NCBI GenBank assembly: GCA_947487765.1
Contig: CANKXO010000006.1
Coordinates: forward strand, 1-64,000
DNA: 64,000 bases
Reading direction: 5' to 3'
Source: an uncultured Pseudomonadales bacterium
GTDB lineage: Bacteria > Pseudomonadota > Gammaproteobacteria > Pseudomonadales > Cellvibrionaceae
Shown here: piece after piece, positions 17,577-26,081 of the stretch
Layout: each line of letters opens with the position of its first letter
Numbering within the stretch: the stretch's first letter is position 1
The notes under the pieces: model-generated
Seen by the model: the letters and a program-made list of their open reading frames with translations, nothing else
Told to the model about the DNA's origin: nothing
Databases searched by the model: none
Translations under genes and position numbers: made by a program

Positions 17577-18112
17577 TATTTTACCCTCCTTAATTGACTA
17601 TTGTTGCTTGTATTCATACGTTGGCGTAGATACTCTCTGGCCCTATGAAGTCTCGACATGACTGTCCCTATCGGTATATTCAAAATTTTTGCTGTTTCTT
17701 CATACGAAAACTCTTCTAAAGAAATCAGTAAAAATACCTGTTTTTGATCATCTGGTAAATTTTTAATAGAAGACTTTAATTCTCGTATGACCCAGACAGA
17801 ATCAGGCGGGGTACTAACGTCTTCAATTGTCTCATTCAGTTCTTGCATGGGGGGTGTGATGCTATCTCGTCGAACCTTGTTAATTAAAATGTTATGCATG
17901 ATAGTGAATAACCAAGGCCTTAATTCACTTTCCTCTCGCCAGAGTTTCTTTTTCTTTAAGGCTCTTTCAAGTGTGTCTTGGACAAGTTCATCACTATCAT
18001 AAGGGTTGTTTGTTAATGCTCTCGCATAACGTCGTAATCTAGGAATGCATTGGACTAGACTGGATTCAAAGCTTTTCATAAGTGGGCAGTCAGGGTACAA
18101 CACCTCTATCAT
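17576..18112 (-). CDS. ECF-type RNA polymerase sigma factor
   Basis: This 178-aa sigma-70-family protein has only regions 2 and 4. Region 2 is seen in LRRYARALTNNPYDSDELVQ and LRPWLFTIMHNILINKVRR. Region 4 is seen in LPDDQKQVFLLISLEEFSYE and IGTVMSRLHRAREYLR. It would direct RNA polymerase to stress promoters when freed from the membrane anti-sigma encoded next. A cytochrome P460 gene lies 73 bp upstream on the same strand. The annotated ATG at 18112 is inside a perfect 14-bp inverted repeat and has no clear Shine-Dalgarno. The ATG at residue 12 (18079) is an alternative. Confidence 0.92.
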   Translation of the reverse strand: MIEVLYPDCPLMKSFESSLVQCIPRLRRYARALTNNPYDSDELVQDTLERALKKKKLWREESELRPWLFTIMHNILINKVRRDSITPPMQELNETIEDVSTPPDSVWVIRELKSSIKNLPDDQKQVFLLISLEEFSYEETAKILNIPIGTVMSRLHRAREYLRQRMNTSNNSQLRRVK

Positions 18113-18135
18113 AATAGTACTATGATAGAGGTGTT
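18099..18135. repeat. Perfect 14-bp inverted repeat over the ECF sigma start codon
   Basis: AACACCTCTATCAT (18099-18112) and ATGATAGAGGTGTT (18122-18135) flank a 9-nt spacer. The proximal arm contains the ATG and the first codons of the sigma gene; the distal arm covers the leader. In RNA it would form a stable hairpin that hides the start site, or in DNA it could bind a dimeric regulator. Confidence 0.75.
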
Positions 18136-18185
18136 AAAATTTAATGGCGCTTTATTCGAGTAAATATCTGTATACTATGAAGGTT

Positions 18186-18692
18186 TTAGGGAAATAGTGC
18201 AGGTTTAGTAAATACCCAGTCGTTATTTTTGACTATTGTGTGGCAAGCCACGCATTCTTGAGTAAAATTGGCATCTTTTCCATAAGGTTTTTGTTCTAAC
18301 CCTAACCAACGAGCATAGCCCCATCCACCAGTTGATATGTATTTTGCGGTGTCTTTAATCATAAACTCTGTATGTATTAGTTTATCGGGTGCAAGTGCGG
18401 TTGGCCAAAACTCTTCCTTGGTCTCCTTCCAAACTATTTTGCCAAGTACGCTATCCTTTGGCCATGGATTAGTCTCGCCTGTGCGGGCTGCTTTTATGGC
18501 AGTATCATTTCCTAAAATAACTCTCATCGTTTGATTATCCGTTCTATATGACATAGATATTACAGACCAATCCTTATAATTTTTGGGCAATTTAATGCCA
18601 TTAGGTGTAGGGTGTACTTGTGTTTCAGCAAAGGATAGGGGCGAGCAAAAAGCAAAGCCTATTAAGACTAGCGGCACAGCTATATTTTTCAA
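18186..18692 (-). CDS. Cytochrome P460 family protein
   Basis: This 168-aa periplasmic haem protein has a signal peptide (residues 1-22, ending SFAETQ) and one c-type haem site, CVACH, at 147-151. Middle segments YKDWSVISMSYRTDNQTMRVILGN, GKIVWKET and STGGWGYARW are typical of the P460 fold, in which a Lys cross-links to the haem in some members. Characterised P460 proteins oxidise hydroxylamine or bind NO; this member is not assigned. The start is TTG at 18692 with AGGAG nine bases upstream. It is the first gene of a P460-ECF-anti-sigma unit and may report oxidative or nitrosative conditions. Confidence 0.85.
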   Translation of the reverse strand: MKNIAVPLVLIGFAFCSPLSFAETQVHPTPNGIKLPKNYKDWSVISMSYRTDNQTMRVILGNDTAIKAARTGETNPWPKDSVLGKIVWKETKEEFWPTALAPDKLIHTEFMIKDTAKYISTGGWGYARWLGLEQKPYGKDANFTQECVACHTIVKNNDWVFTKPALFP

Positions 18693-18729
18693 TATTGTAT
18701 TCTCCTGAAAAGTGATATTACAATAAAGG

Positions 18730-18741
18730 TATACATGTATA
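18730..18741. promoter_or_regulatory. 12-bp palindrome upstream of the P460 gene
   Basis: TATACATGTATA is a perfect palindrome about 38 bp before the TTG start. The position fits an operator or an overlapping promoter element. It is A+T-rich and short, so chance is possible. Confidence 0.35.
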
Positions 18742-18865
18742 GCTGTAGATTTATTCCATAAATTATAATTATTTTTAATTTTTTAGTTTTATATAAGCAG
18801 AATTGTCCCCTTTGGTGTGATAAAAAGTAAAGGATTCAATATAAAGCTATTTTATAGCGAAATGG

Positions 18866-19597
18866 TTAGTACATCCCCCCATTAACACTAATCACCTGTC
18901 GAGTAATATAATTCGCACCGTCAGACATTAAGAAGGATGCAGTTGCTGCAATGTCTTCAGCTTGTCCGAATTTTTGAAGTGGTATCATTTTTTTTGCTTC
19001 TTCTGCAAAAACGCCGTCGATCATATCGGTTTCAATAACGCCGGGTGCAATGCAGTTGACGGTAATTTTTCGCTTACCTAGTTCAACAGCTAATGCTTTG
19101 GTCGCTCCAATGATGCCTGCTTTTGCTGCGCTGTAATTCACTTGGCCGCGATTGCCGGTTAACCCTGCTACTGATGAGAGTGTAATAATGCGTCCGCCTT
19201 GGCGTAGGCGAATCATCGGCATAATTAATGGATTGAGAACATTGTAAAAGCTGTCTAGATTAGTATGGATAACTGCATCCCAATCTTCCTCTGGCATGGC
19301 AGGGAATGCATTGTCTCTAGCAATCCCAGCGTTACATACAACGCCATAATAAGCGCCATTATTTTCTATTTCTTCTAACAATATGCTTTGTGTTTGTTCT
19401 CGATTGCTGACATCAAATGCGAGTAAATTAGCTGATCCTCCTTGTTCTTTTATCGTATTAACGACGTCCTGAGCAGCTTCTGCATTCGAGTTGTAATGGA
19501 CAGTGATTGCATAGTTTTCTTTGGCCAGGCGCAGGGCTGTACTTTTCCCTATGCCACGGCTGGCACCAGTTACTAAAACACGTTTTTGAGTTTGCAT
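18866..19597 (-). CDS. 3-ketoacyl-ACP reductase, FabG-like (ApeQ-like)
   Basis: This 243-aa classical short-chain dehydrogenase has the NADP motif TGASRGIGKSTALRLA (about residues 9-24), NAG at VCNAGIARDNA, the catalytic Ser in ITLSSVAGLTG, and the Tyr/Lys pair in NYSAAKAGIIG. It ends in the VISVNGGMY tail typical of FabG. In the pathway it would reduce each beta-keto group before dehydration to give the conjugated polyene. It is the last gene of minus-strand unit B. Two converging sources (general fatty acid FabG or pigment-specific) are possible, but context strongly favours the pigment pathway. Confidence 0.92.
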   Translation of the reverse strand: MQTQKRVLVTGASRGIGKSTALRLAKENYAITVHYNSNAEAAQDVVNTIKEQGGSANLLAFDVSNREQTQSILLEEIENNGAYYGVVCNAGIARDNAFPAMPEEDWDAVIHTNLDSFYNVLNPLIMPMIRLRQGGRIITLSSVAGLTGNRGQVNYSAAKAGIIGATKALAVELGKRKITVNCIAPGVIETDMIDGVFAEEAKKMIPLQKFGQAEDIAATASFLMSDGANYITRQVISVNGGMY

Positions 19598-19661
19598 AAT
19601 AGTTTTCCCTTAAATAAATCACAAAAATTAGTTGTAATATTTCTCTATCTTGACCGCAATA

Positions 19662-21998
19662 TCAAACTGCTAGCTTCTTTGAGGTCTGGGCATAAATTAG
19701 TGCTGCAAAGAAGTTGATTGTATTGCCAATTAATAATGTTGTTCCAAAAGCTTGTGCAACCGGTATCGTGCTTAAGCTTAACAGGCCAAAAGACAGTAGA
19801 GTTGTCGCTGTAGATAGAAGGACAGCGCTTTGTGTGACTATTTGTGTAGTTATATTATCTTCACTCATCTCTTTTATAAAAATAACATAATCCATGCCTA
19901 AGCCAAGCACCAAAAATAAGCCCATTATATTAAATAAGGTAATTTCAATAGAGAAAAGCGTAAAGACGAGTAGGGTGCCAATTGTTGCTGTAACGGGTAC
20001 AAATAATATTTGTAGTGCTTTTAATGATTTGTAAAATATTACTACCAATGCAGCAATAAAGAGATAGGCTAATATGAGCAATTTAGAAGCAGATAGACGT
20101 TGTTGTGTTAGTGACTGTTGAGATAACTCTAAAGTATTGATATAGGTTATATTTTCTATATTAGCGCTAGCTTTTTCTATGATTGATGTATCGACACCCT
20201 TGTTAATCAATATAAAGCTTGTTATTTCTCCATCTCTTTCAATCCATACCGGCGGGATATTATCGATACTTTTTAGGAAGGTGTCAGGTGTTAAATTTTT
20301 CTCAGAGCTATTGGTGTACTGTGACTGTAATTTTTTCGATTCTTCTGACGGTATTCCTAAATCGGAAAAAAAACGTTCGGTTATTCCCTCTAAGCGATAT
20401 AAACGGTTTTGTAGTTGATAGTTGCTAGATTGTTGCTTAGGGCTTGGAACTAACTGCATAGCGCTAAATAGATCAGAAGGCAGTATTTGTGGTGTTATTT
20501 TTTCTAAAAAATCATCGTAGTTATCATAAATCTCTTCAACTGTAGAGCCTTTGATAATTAAATACCTTCCTGGTTCGAAGCCTTTAGTATATCGGTTAGC
20601 TGCCTTTTCTTGAGCGAGTAAGTCTTGTGGTGGTTTGAAAAATAAGCGTGGATCATCATTGGTCGGTAGGCCTAGTAAATATAGTGCAATGGCGACGGTG
20701 CTAATCGCTAACCCCCATGTAACAAAAGAGAGTTTCTGTGTTGTAAGAGCTAAGAAGTGATTGATTGATGACAGAATACGAGTGATGACGTTATCTTTTG
20801 TTTGTAGTGTTTGTGTATTAGTTAATGACCCTACAGCAATAACACTCAGCCAGGCAGAGAATATCCCGCAGCAGGAAAATAAAGCCACTTTTTTTAAGGT
20901 GTCCAAATCTGAAAAATTTAATGCACTATAACCGATAATAGATGTGGCTAAGCTTAACAGCATCGCTTTATGGAGCTTTTTCGTTATCGTTGATTCTGTG
21001 TGATGATGTGATTTTAAGTGGTAAAAGTAGTGTAACGAATAATCGATAATAATGCCGATAAGGCTGGCGCCAAAGACAATAGTGAGGATATGAATAGAGC
21101 CATAAATATAATGGTTAACAGCGATGGCAAATAATATACCTGTCAGAATAGATATGACCGGTAAAAATAATACTACAAATGATCTAAAAACAAATAACAA
21201 TAAAGCAATAATACTAATTGTCGAAACAGTACTGATAAACTTAATGTCATTCTGTGATTTTTGGGCTGCATCGGCTGCAAAAAAGAAAACGCCCGTACGT
21301 AGAATGTCAACAGAAAATTGAGAAGAGCTTACTTTGCTAAGGGCTGTAATTTTTTTAAGTAGTATCTCCTGAGCATCTATATCTAAAGCCCCTTGAGTAA
21401 TGAATAAGGGGATAGGTTGATAATAAACAGTCTTTCCGTCCTTCTGAATGCTTTGGGTAGAATCGTTTGTCGATAATCCGCTTTCTGACAGGTAGATAAT
21501 ATAGTCATTAAATAAACCAAGAGGATCTTCGTCAAATGGGATGATCTGTACAGATGTATCCATTCTAAATAATTTGCGTTGGGCTTGCTCTAACAGTGCA
21601 GTGTCACCTAATTGTTGTAGCTGCTGTCGTTGTTTTGGGCTGAGTAATTGGTACTTAAAAGGCTTTAATTCTTCTATCAGGGGTTCTATAAACTGTCCAT
21701 CGGATATCTCTATATTAGGTATTTTTAAAAATTCTTGCTTTAAAAATGTTACCGCCTTTTCTACATTGGACTGATTTTCAGTGGTAACTACGAGTAATAG
21801 CCGACTTTCTATATTTTTTGACAGTTGGTTAATCGCATCCTGTGTCTTGCTGTCCTTTGATAGTTTGGGTGATAAATCTTTAAAATCTGTACTAATTTTG
21901 AAACTGTTGTCGTTATTGTTAATAATAAACGCATCTGTAATAAAAAGAATAGAAAAGCAGAGTGTTATTAAAAATAGAATTCGACATGAAATTAGCAT
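19662..21998 (-). CDS. MMPL/RND-family exporter (ApeM-like)
   Basis: This 778-aa inner-membrane protein has two repeats, each with one helix, a large periplasmic domain and a five-helix bundle. Helices include ILFLITLCFSILFI (N terminus), ISTVSTISIIALLLFVFRS, LFLPVISILTGILFAIAV, LILAYLFIAALVVIFY and LFNIMGLFLVLGLGMDYVIF. The IIDYSLHY and GMDYVIF segments match the proton-relay region of MMPL transporters. It probably hands the lipid-linked aryl polyene toward the outer membrane with the LolA-like partner encoded next. The length and topology are normal for the cluster type. Confidence 0.9.
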   Translation of the reverse strand: MLISCRILFLITLCFSILFITDAFIINNNDNSFKISTDFKDLSPKLSKDSKTQDAINQLSKNIESRLLLVVTTENQSNVEKAVTFLKQEFLKIPNIEISDGQFIEPLIEELKPFKYQLLSPKQRQQLQQLGDTALLEQAQRKLFRMDTSVQIIPFDEDPLGLFNDYIIYLSESGLSTNDSTQSIQKDGKTVYYQPIPLFITQGALDIDAQEILLKKITALSKVSSSQFSVDILRTGVFFFAADAAQKSQNDIKFISTVSTISIIALLLFVFRSFVVLFLPVISILTGILFAIAVNHYIYGSIHILTIVFGASLIGIIIDYSLHYFYHLKSHHHTESTITKKLHKAMLLSLATSIIGYSALNFSDLDTLKKVALFSCCGIFSAWLSVIAVGSLTNTQTLQTKDNVITRILSSINHFLALTTQKLSFVTWGLAISTVAIALYLLGLPTNDDPRLFFKPPQDLLAQEKAANRYTKGFEPGRYLIIKGSTVEEIYDNYDDFLEKITPQILPSDLFSAMQLVPSPKQQSSNYQLQNRLYRLEGITERFFSDLGIPSEESKKLQSQYTNSSEKNLTPDTFLKSIDNIPPVWIERDGEITSFILINKGVDTSIIEKASANIENITYINTLELSQQSLTQQRLSASKLLILAYLFIAALVVIFYKSLKALQILFVPVTATIGTLLVFTLFSIEITLFNIMGLFLVLGLGMDYVIFIKEMSEDNITTQIVTQSAVLLSTATTLLSFGLLSLSTIPVAQAFGTTLLIGNTINFFAALIYAQTSKKLAV

Positions 21999-22015
21999 GA
22001 TTTAAATAAAGTTCT

Positions 22016-22753
22016 CTAGTTGCTTGGTTTGATGTCAGTGTACTGTTGAGGGCTTGATAATATAGGACAGATATTTTCAGGTTGAGAGAAAAAGGCCTGA
22101 CAAAAAAAGTTCATCTCATCCTTGGAATCATTTTTAGCATTATTGATGTTAAAAATGTTGATGTTTGTTGTTTGTTGTTTACTGTCCATAATATTAATCG
22201 TTAATTTATCGCCTGCTTCAGTAACAGTTTTTTTTATGTTGATACTGTTTAAGCCTTTCTTTGCGTAGGTGTTGGTAGGTGATAAATTAATTGCTGTAGT
22301 ATTTCGATTGCTTTGATCTAGGCTAATATCAAAATCTTTTTGTATGGACTCTGTGTCGGAGCTTAATAAGTTTAATAAGAATTTTGCTAGATACTGGTGT
22401 TGTAGCCCGTCTAAAGCAATAGGTCCGTTGTTATCAATAACACGAAAATGTGTATTTTTTAAGGTATAAATTAAGTCTTCATTAAAAGGTTTAATACTTT
22501 TCCAAATCAATCCATGGTGGCAGGAAAATAAAAGCTGGCCTGATGATGAGAGCGGAACGGGTAGTTTGGCTAGCTGCTTTAACTGATTGAAGTTACCTGA
22601 AAAGATGCAGTGGTCGGGCAAGATGTGTTCAAGCGCTTCATTAATATCGCCTTTATTTTCTTTGTTTGTTTTAGATGGTATTTTATTGTCAGCAATAGTG
22701 AATAAGCTCAAGCAAGAAGAAAGTATAATAATAAATAAACTGACTATTCGCAT
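22016..22753 (-). CDS. LolA-like periplasmic lipoprotein carrier
   Basis: This 245-aa protein has a signal segment (IVSLFIIILSSCLSLFTIA, residues 3-21; the cysteine inside is not in a clear lipobox). It is followed by a LolA-like fold: GNFNQLKQLAKLPVPLSSSG, LLFSCHHGLIWKSIKP and LIYTLKNTHFRVIDNNG. LolA-type proteins shield hydrophobic chains in transit through the periplasm; in aryl polyene clusters this homologue probably carries the pigment lipid. It lies 17 bp upstream of the MMPL gene and overlaps the thioesterase gene by 10 bp. Confidence 0.8.
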   Translation of the reverse strand: MRIVSLFIIILSSCLSLFTIADNKIPSKTNKENKGDINEALEHILPDHCIFSGNFNQLKQLAKLPVPLSSSGQLLFSCHHGLIWKSIKPFNEDLIYTLKNTHFRVIDNNGPIALDGLQHQYLAKFLLNLLSSDTESIQKDFDISLDQSNRNTTAINLSPTNTYAKKGLNSINIKKTVTEAGDKLTINIMDSKQQTTNINIFNINNAKNDSKDEMNFFCQAFFSQPENICPILSSPQQYTDIKPSN

Positions 22754-23190
22754 ATTCTTTCCATTGCATTTTTGACTTTATCAATAAGAGCAGGAGGTGA
22801 TACAAACTGGGTAATATTGTCAGGCATGGAGATGGCTACTTGAGATGTTCTACCTTTAGTGATCCTTTCCCCTGTATTTTTATCCTCTATTAGATATTGA
22901 ATAGTTAATCGATTTTCCCATTCTATAAGGGTTGCTGTAATCGTGAACTTTTGTCCAAATATCAGTGGTCTAACATACTTTACATTAAGGTCGATAATGG
23001 GGAAGAAATAGCCTGATTTCTCCATATCATTATAGGTGAAGCCAATGAGTTCCAATAACTTGCAGCGCGCGACTTCGAAATACTTTACATAACTACCGTG
23101 CCAGGCGATTCGATAAGAATCGACATCATAAAATGCAACTTCATGATCTAAAGAAATACTGAGTTTTTTTTCCATAAAATTACGTCGCAC
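22744..23190 (-). CDS. 4HBT hotdog thioesterase (ApeK-like)
   Basis: This 148-aa hotdog protein of the 4-hydroxybenzoyl-CoA thioesterase/YbgC type has the catalytic-Asp region in HEVAFYDVDSYRIAWHGSYV, followed by the KYFEVARCKLLELIG helix. It probably edits stalled or wrongly loaded acyl-ACPs in the pigment pathway. The frame opens with GTG at 23190, but the ATG five codons later (23175) also gives a complete domain; neither has a strong Shine-Dalgarno. The 3' end overlaps the LolA-like gene by 10 bp. Confidence 0.87.
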   Translation of the reverse strand: MRRNFMEKKLSISLDHEVAFYDVDSYRIAWHGSYVKYFEVARCKLLELIGFTYNDMEKSGYFFPIIDLNVKYVRPLIFGQKFTITATLIEWENRLTIQYLIEDKNTGERITKGRTSQVAISMPDNITQFVSPPALIDKVKNAMERICE

Positions 23191-23243
23191 TTGTTACATT
23201 TATATCAATAAGAGCTGTACGTCAGGAAGCTCTTCGGGAAGGT

Positions 23244-23486
23244 TTATATCTGATGAACGGTATCGACGATATCTTGTAGTGTTTTTGCTTCTTTGAAATG
23301 TTCAGGGCTTATATTCGAGCCAGTGAATTTTTTAAGTTCAATCAGCATGTCAACGGCATCGATACTGTCTATATCGAGATCTTCATAAAGCCGAGCCTCT
23401 GGTGTGATCAGCGATTCATCCAGCTCAAATAGTTCATTTAAGACTTGTTTTGTATGAGTGAATATCTCTTCTTTGGTTTTTGTCAT
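23244..23486 (-). CDS. Acyl carrier protein
   Basis: This 80-aa protein has the phosphopantetheine attachment serine in DIDSIDAVDMLIELKK (about Ser 51) and an acidic helix content typical of ACPs. It is one of two carriers in the pigment cluster; the other is at 25682. In comparable systems the two carriers have separate roles in loading and elongation. No phosphopantetheinyl transferase gene is visible in the window, so activation would rely on an enzyme encoded elsewhere. Confidence 0.93.
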   Translation of the reverse strand: MTKTKEEIFTHTKQVLNELFELDESLITPEARLYEDLDIDSIDAVDMLIELKKFTGSNISPEHFKEAKTLQDIVDTVHQI

Positions 23487-23612
23487 GGCTTATGATGCCT
23501 GTCTTTAGCTGAATAAAAGGTGAATATCGCATTAAATTGGCAATTATATCAATAACAAGGGAGGGATCGTAACTAAAAATCGCGCTTGCCTACAGTGAGG
23601 ATGAGCATAAAT

Positions 23613-24464
23613 CTAGGATGAATTTTTGTCTGATTTAGATAGTAGGGGACGGTAGAAGTTTTTTAAGAATGTGGTTAATTGGCGATATTGAAGTGTTCTT
23701 GGTGAGTTAACGTCGACATGATCGACTATTTTAATGTTAGGTAGTCGCTCAAACGAAAAGTGGGGTGCAACAGCAGGGATGCTATAGCATTTCTCGCCTT
23801 TCTGCATAGCTCTGGGGCTGCAACGGATAACAATGGGTACGATATCGCAGTTGGCCAATATGGCTATATTGGCAGCGCCGCGTTTGAAATCAAGCTGATC
23901 GTCATATTGGTTACGAGTGCCTTCAGGGAAGATGAGAATATTCTCGCCTGCATCCAGCCTTTTTCTAGCTTGTTCTATGAAATCATCAGTGCTGTTTGGT
24001 ATGTAATCTGCGGTTCTTACAATTAAGGTTGTAAACGGGTTTTTCCAGAGGGCACCCTTTGTAATGCAGCATAAGTTTTTACACATTCCTAAGATAAAGA
24101 AGGCATCTAATAAGCTGGGGTGGTTGGCAATAATCAGTTTCCCGTGAGGGGCAATAGTTGGCTCGGGTTTGTGAGAGTAAGTCAGTAAGCCAAAAAATTT
24201 CATCGTATCGAGGTAAAACATACAGCTTTTGCTGATGCTGCTGCGAATCCAGACTTTTTTACGACCTTTAGATAAGGGTAAGCAATAAAGAATAGGTAAA
24301 AATAGGCTTAAAATCGGTGCTCCAACGCCAAACATTGCCCAACAAAATGCTGTCGCTGATGCTCTCCATACCTTATTTGCCGGATGGCTTTTAACATCAG
24401 TAAATGACTCGTCGATATCTCTTGTGTCGCCTGAGCTATCCACAAAAACATTCCACTTCGACAA
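23613..24464 (-). CDS. PlsC-like 1-acyl-glycerol-phosphate acyltransferase
   Basis: This 283-aa membrane acyltransferase has a hydrophobic N-terminal part (MFGVGAPILSLFLPILYCLPL). The NHxxxxD catalytic motif reads as ANHPSLLDAFFILG, and the acceptor-binding motif as IFPEGTRNQYDD. It probably acylates a glycerolipid acceptor with the aryl polyene or a fatty acid. The frame opens with TTG at 24464, overlapping the chorismatase gene by 29 bp. A GTG at 24443 with GTGGA eight bases upstream is a reasonable alternative. Confidence 0.9.
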   Translation of the reverse strand: MSKWNVFVDSSGDTRDIDESFTDVKSHPANKVWRASATAFCWAMFGVGAPILSLFLPILYCLPLSKGRKKVWIRSSISKSCMFYLDTMKFFGLLTYSHKPEPTIAPHGKLIIANHPSLLDAFFILGMCKNLCCITKGALWKNPFTTLIVRTADYIPNSTDDFIEQARKRLDAGENILIFPEGTRNQYDDQLDFKRGAANIAILANCDIVPIVIRCSPRAMQKGEKCYSIPAVAPHFSFERLPNIKIVDHVDVNSPRTLQYRQLTTFLKNFYRPLLSKSDKNSS

Positions 24465-25419
24465 GCAGATTGGCTCGGCAAATGTCGGCTAGAGTGAAAA
24501 TCATCTCAGTATCTTGAAATGCTTGCTTGAGTTGCTGGTTGGCGGCGATGTAGTCCGAGGCATAGCGTAAATAGACCTTCATCGTCTTCAGATTGGCATT
24601 GTTGTTAGTTTTATTCTTATTATCGAGCAGGTGGCGAATATTGCTGATTGTTGTCTCAAGCTGGCCAGATAAGTCACCTTCGTGAGTCGTTTGATGGCCG
24701 ATGATACTGGCCGTTCCAGAGACAAAAAATAAGTCTTGTTCTGCGAGTGTGGTACAAGTGGCGCGTGAGAAAGAAGGGCTGCTGAGGCCATACTCTCTAG
24801 GGTATTGGTAGGCGTTAACCTGTAGAGAATTATTGTGATGCCTGCCAGGCTGCTTTGCTGATAATGTATAAAAAACAGCACCTTCAGCATGGTGGCCTAG
24901 TGCTGAAGCAGATGGGAACTGGTCATCTGGTATTCCTGTTTCCCGAAAAGCCTTTAATCGTCCTGTGCAGAATAGCTTGTAGTGCTCGTTATCATCTTCG
25001 CCTAAATTGATATCAGGAATGTAGTTCCAGAACCGTAAAGGGTGAGGGTAACCTTCGTCTTGCAAAAACTGTAGTAACTGCTTGTAAGCGATTTCGGTCG
25101 ATTTTTCTAACTCTTGGCAGTCTTCGGCAGTTAGCCAGATTGCAGCTGAGAGTATTTTGTCCGTCTTACTCCAATGGCAGCGCCCCGAAACCCCTTTGCT
25201 GATAGTGTCGTTCTCAACAGACCAGACTTCATTTACGCATTTTTTACCAAGTGAGCTGAGGCCAGTATTGATCGTTCCTGGATGTGACGCTATACACGGG
25301 GTGCCATAAGGTAATACTGCCAAGGTGTTGGGTTGCTCGGCAAGCGTTGCTACCGGCTGGTCTGATATGTAATTAGTAATATAACTGGCAGAGGATTTAT
25401 TCAGCATATCATTTCTCAA
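24436..25419 (-). CDS. Chorismatase (XanB2/Hyg5 type), hydroxybenzoate-forming
   Basis: About 327 aa, in the FkbO/Hyg5/XanB2 chorismatase family: AAIWLTAEDCQELE, LRFWNYIPDINLGEDDNEHY, LKAFRETGIPDDQFPSASAL and LFFVSGTASIIGHQTTHEGD. The C-terminal ADICRANLLVEVE carries a Cys (about 314) seven residues before a Glu (about 321). I recall the same Cys/Glu spacing for the pair that separates 3-hydroxybenzoate-forming Hyg5 enzymes from hydrolysing FkbO enzymes. It would supply the aryl starter from chorismate. The frame opens at TTG 25419; an ATG at 25407 is equally possible. Confidence 0.88.
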   Translation of the reverse strand: MRNDMLNKSSASYITNYISDQPVATLAEQPNTLAVLPYGTPCIASHPGTINTGLSSLGKKCVNEVWSVENDTISKGVSGRCHWSKTDKILSAAIWLTAEDCQELEKSTEIAYKQLLQFLQDEGYPHPLRFWNYIPDINLGEDDNEHYKLFCTGRLKAFRETGIPDDQFPSASALGHHAEGAVFYTLSAKQPGRHHNNSLQVNAYQYPREYGLSSPSFSRATCTTLAEQDLFFVSGTASIIGHQTTHEGDLSGQLETTISNIRHLLDNKNKTNNNANLKTMKVYLRYASDYIAANQQLKQAFQDTEMIFTLADICRANLLVEVECFCG

Positions 25420-25591
25420 AGGGCTTCCCTTAGCCGATAGTCGCTGATTTGAATGGTTGATCGATTAAGTAATTTATTCCCATTGTATTTAAAGGTAGGC
25501 ATCTAAGGGGTGTTTGTTCCAACTGTTTCAACAATTCCATCTGGTATAGGCTTACAAAAGGTTTCTGTAAAAATTATGATCTTCCTAGACG

Positions 25592-25620
25592 TTAGAAGAT
25601 GCTTTTTAATGATTTATAAT
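25592..25620 (+). promoter_or_regulatory. Candidate promoter of pigment unit C
   Basis: TTAGAA (25592-25597), a 17-bp spacer and a perfect TATAAT (25615-25620) lie about 60 bp before the ACP start. It sits in the divergent gap (25420-25681) that separates units B and C. Promoter elements for the minus-strand unit must also be there but were not identified. Confidence 0.55.
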
Positions 25621-25681
25621 GGCTAGTTAGTTTAAACTACGCACCCGCAAAAATAAAGCAACGAAAATGAGGTTATTAGAC

Positions 25682-25948
25682 GTGGCAATACAATCTCCAG
25701 CTGAACTGAAAATGGCAGAACTACTGGTTGAAGCATTAAATTTGGAAGATATTGACGCTAAGGATATCGATCCAGAAGAGCCCTTGTTTGGCGACGGTTT
25801 AGGGTTAGATTCTATTGATGCGCTTGAGATTGCTTTGGCAATATCTCAAGAATACGGCTTACAGATTAAGGCAGAAGATGAGTCAACTCGCGAGGCGTTT
25901 GCGACCTTGAAAAGCCTAACTCACTATGTTGATTCAAATAAAGGTTGA
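25682..25948 (+). CDS. Acyl carrier protein
   Basis: About 88 aa with the phosphopantetheine site in GLGLDSIDALEIALAI and a second ACP helix ending in TLKSLTHYVD. This is the first gene of unit C, just before the AMP-dependent ligase, so it is a good candidate for the carrier that is loaded with the aryl starter. The frame extends to ATG 25667, but that start has no Shine-Dalgarno, while GTG 25682 has AGG nine bases upstream and gives a typical ACP length. Both are kept as possible. Confidence 0.92.
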   Translation: MAIQSPAELKMAELLVEALNLEDIDAKDIDPEEPLFGDGLGLDSIDALEIALAISQEYGLQIKAEDESTREAFATLKSLTHYVDSNKG

Positions 25949-26081
25949 TACCGATAAAGCTTAATCCATAAAAATAGTGATTAAGTGACTGTTATTAAGT
26001 TTTGTAGGTTTGGCGGGTCCGTCTTAATCATATAGATAGCGTATAGCGTTTTCTACAATAAAGCCAAATAGTGAGGCTTCA

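Noticed and set aside
24436-25419. Pteridine-dependent dioxygenase annotation of the chorismatase gene
   Set aside because: Older databases give that name to FkbO/Hyg5 relatives. The motifs and pigment-cluster context support a chorismatase.
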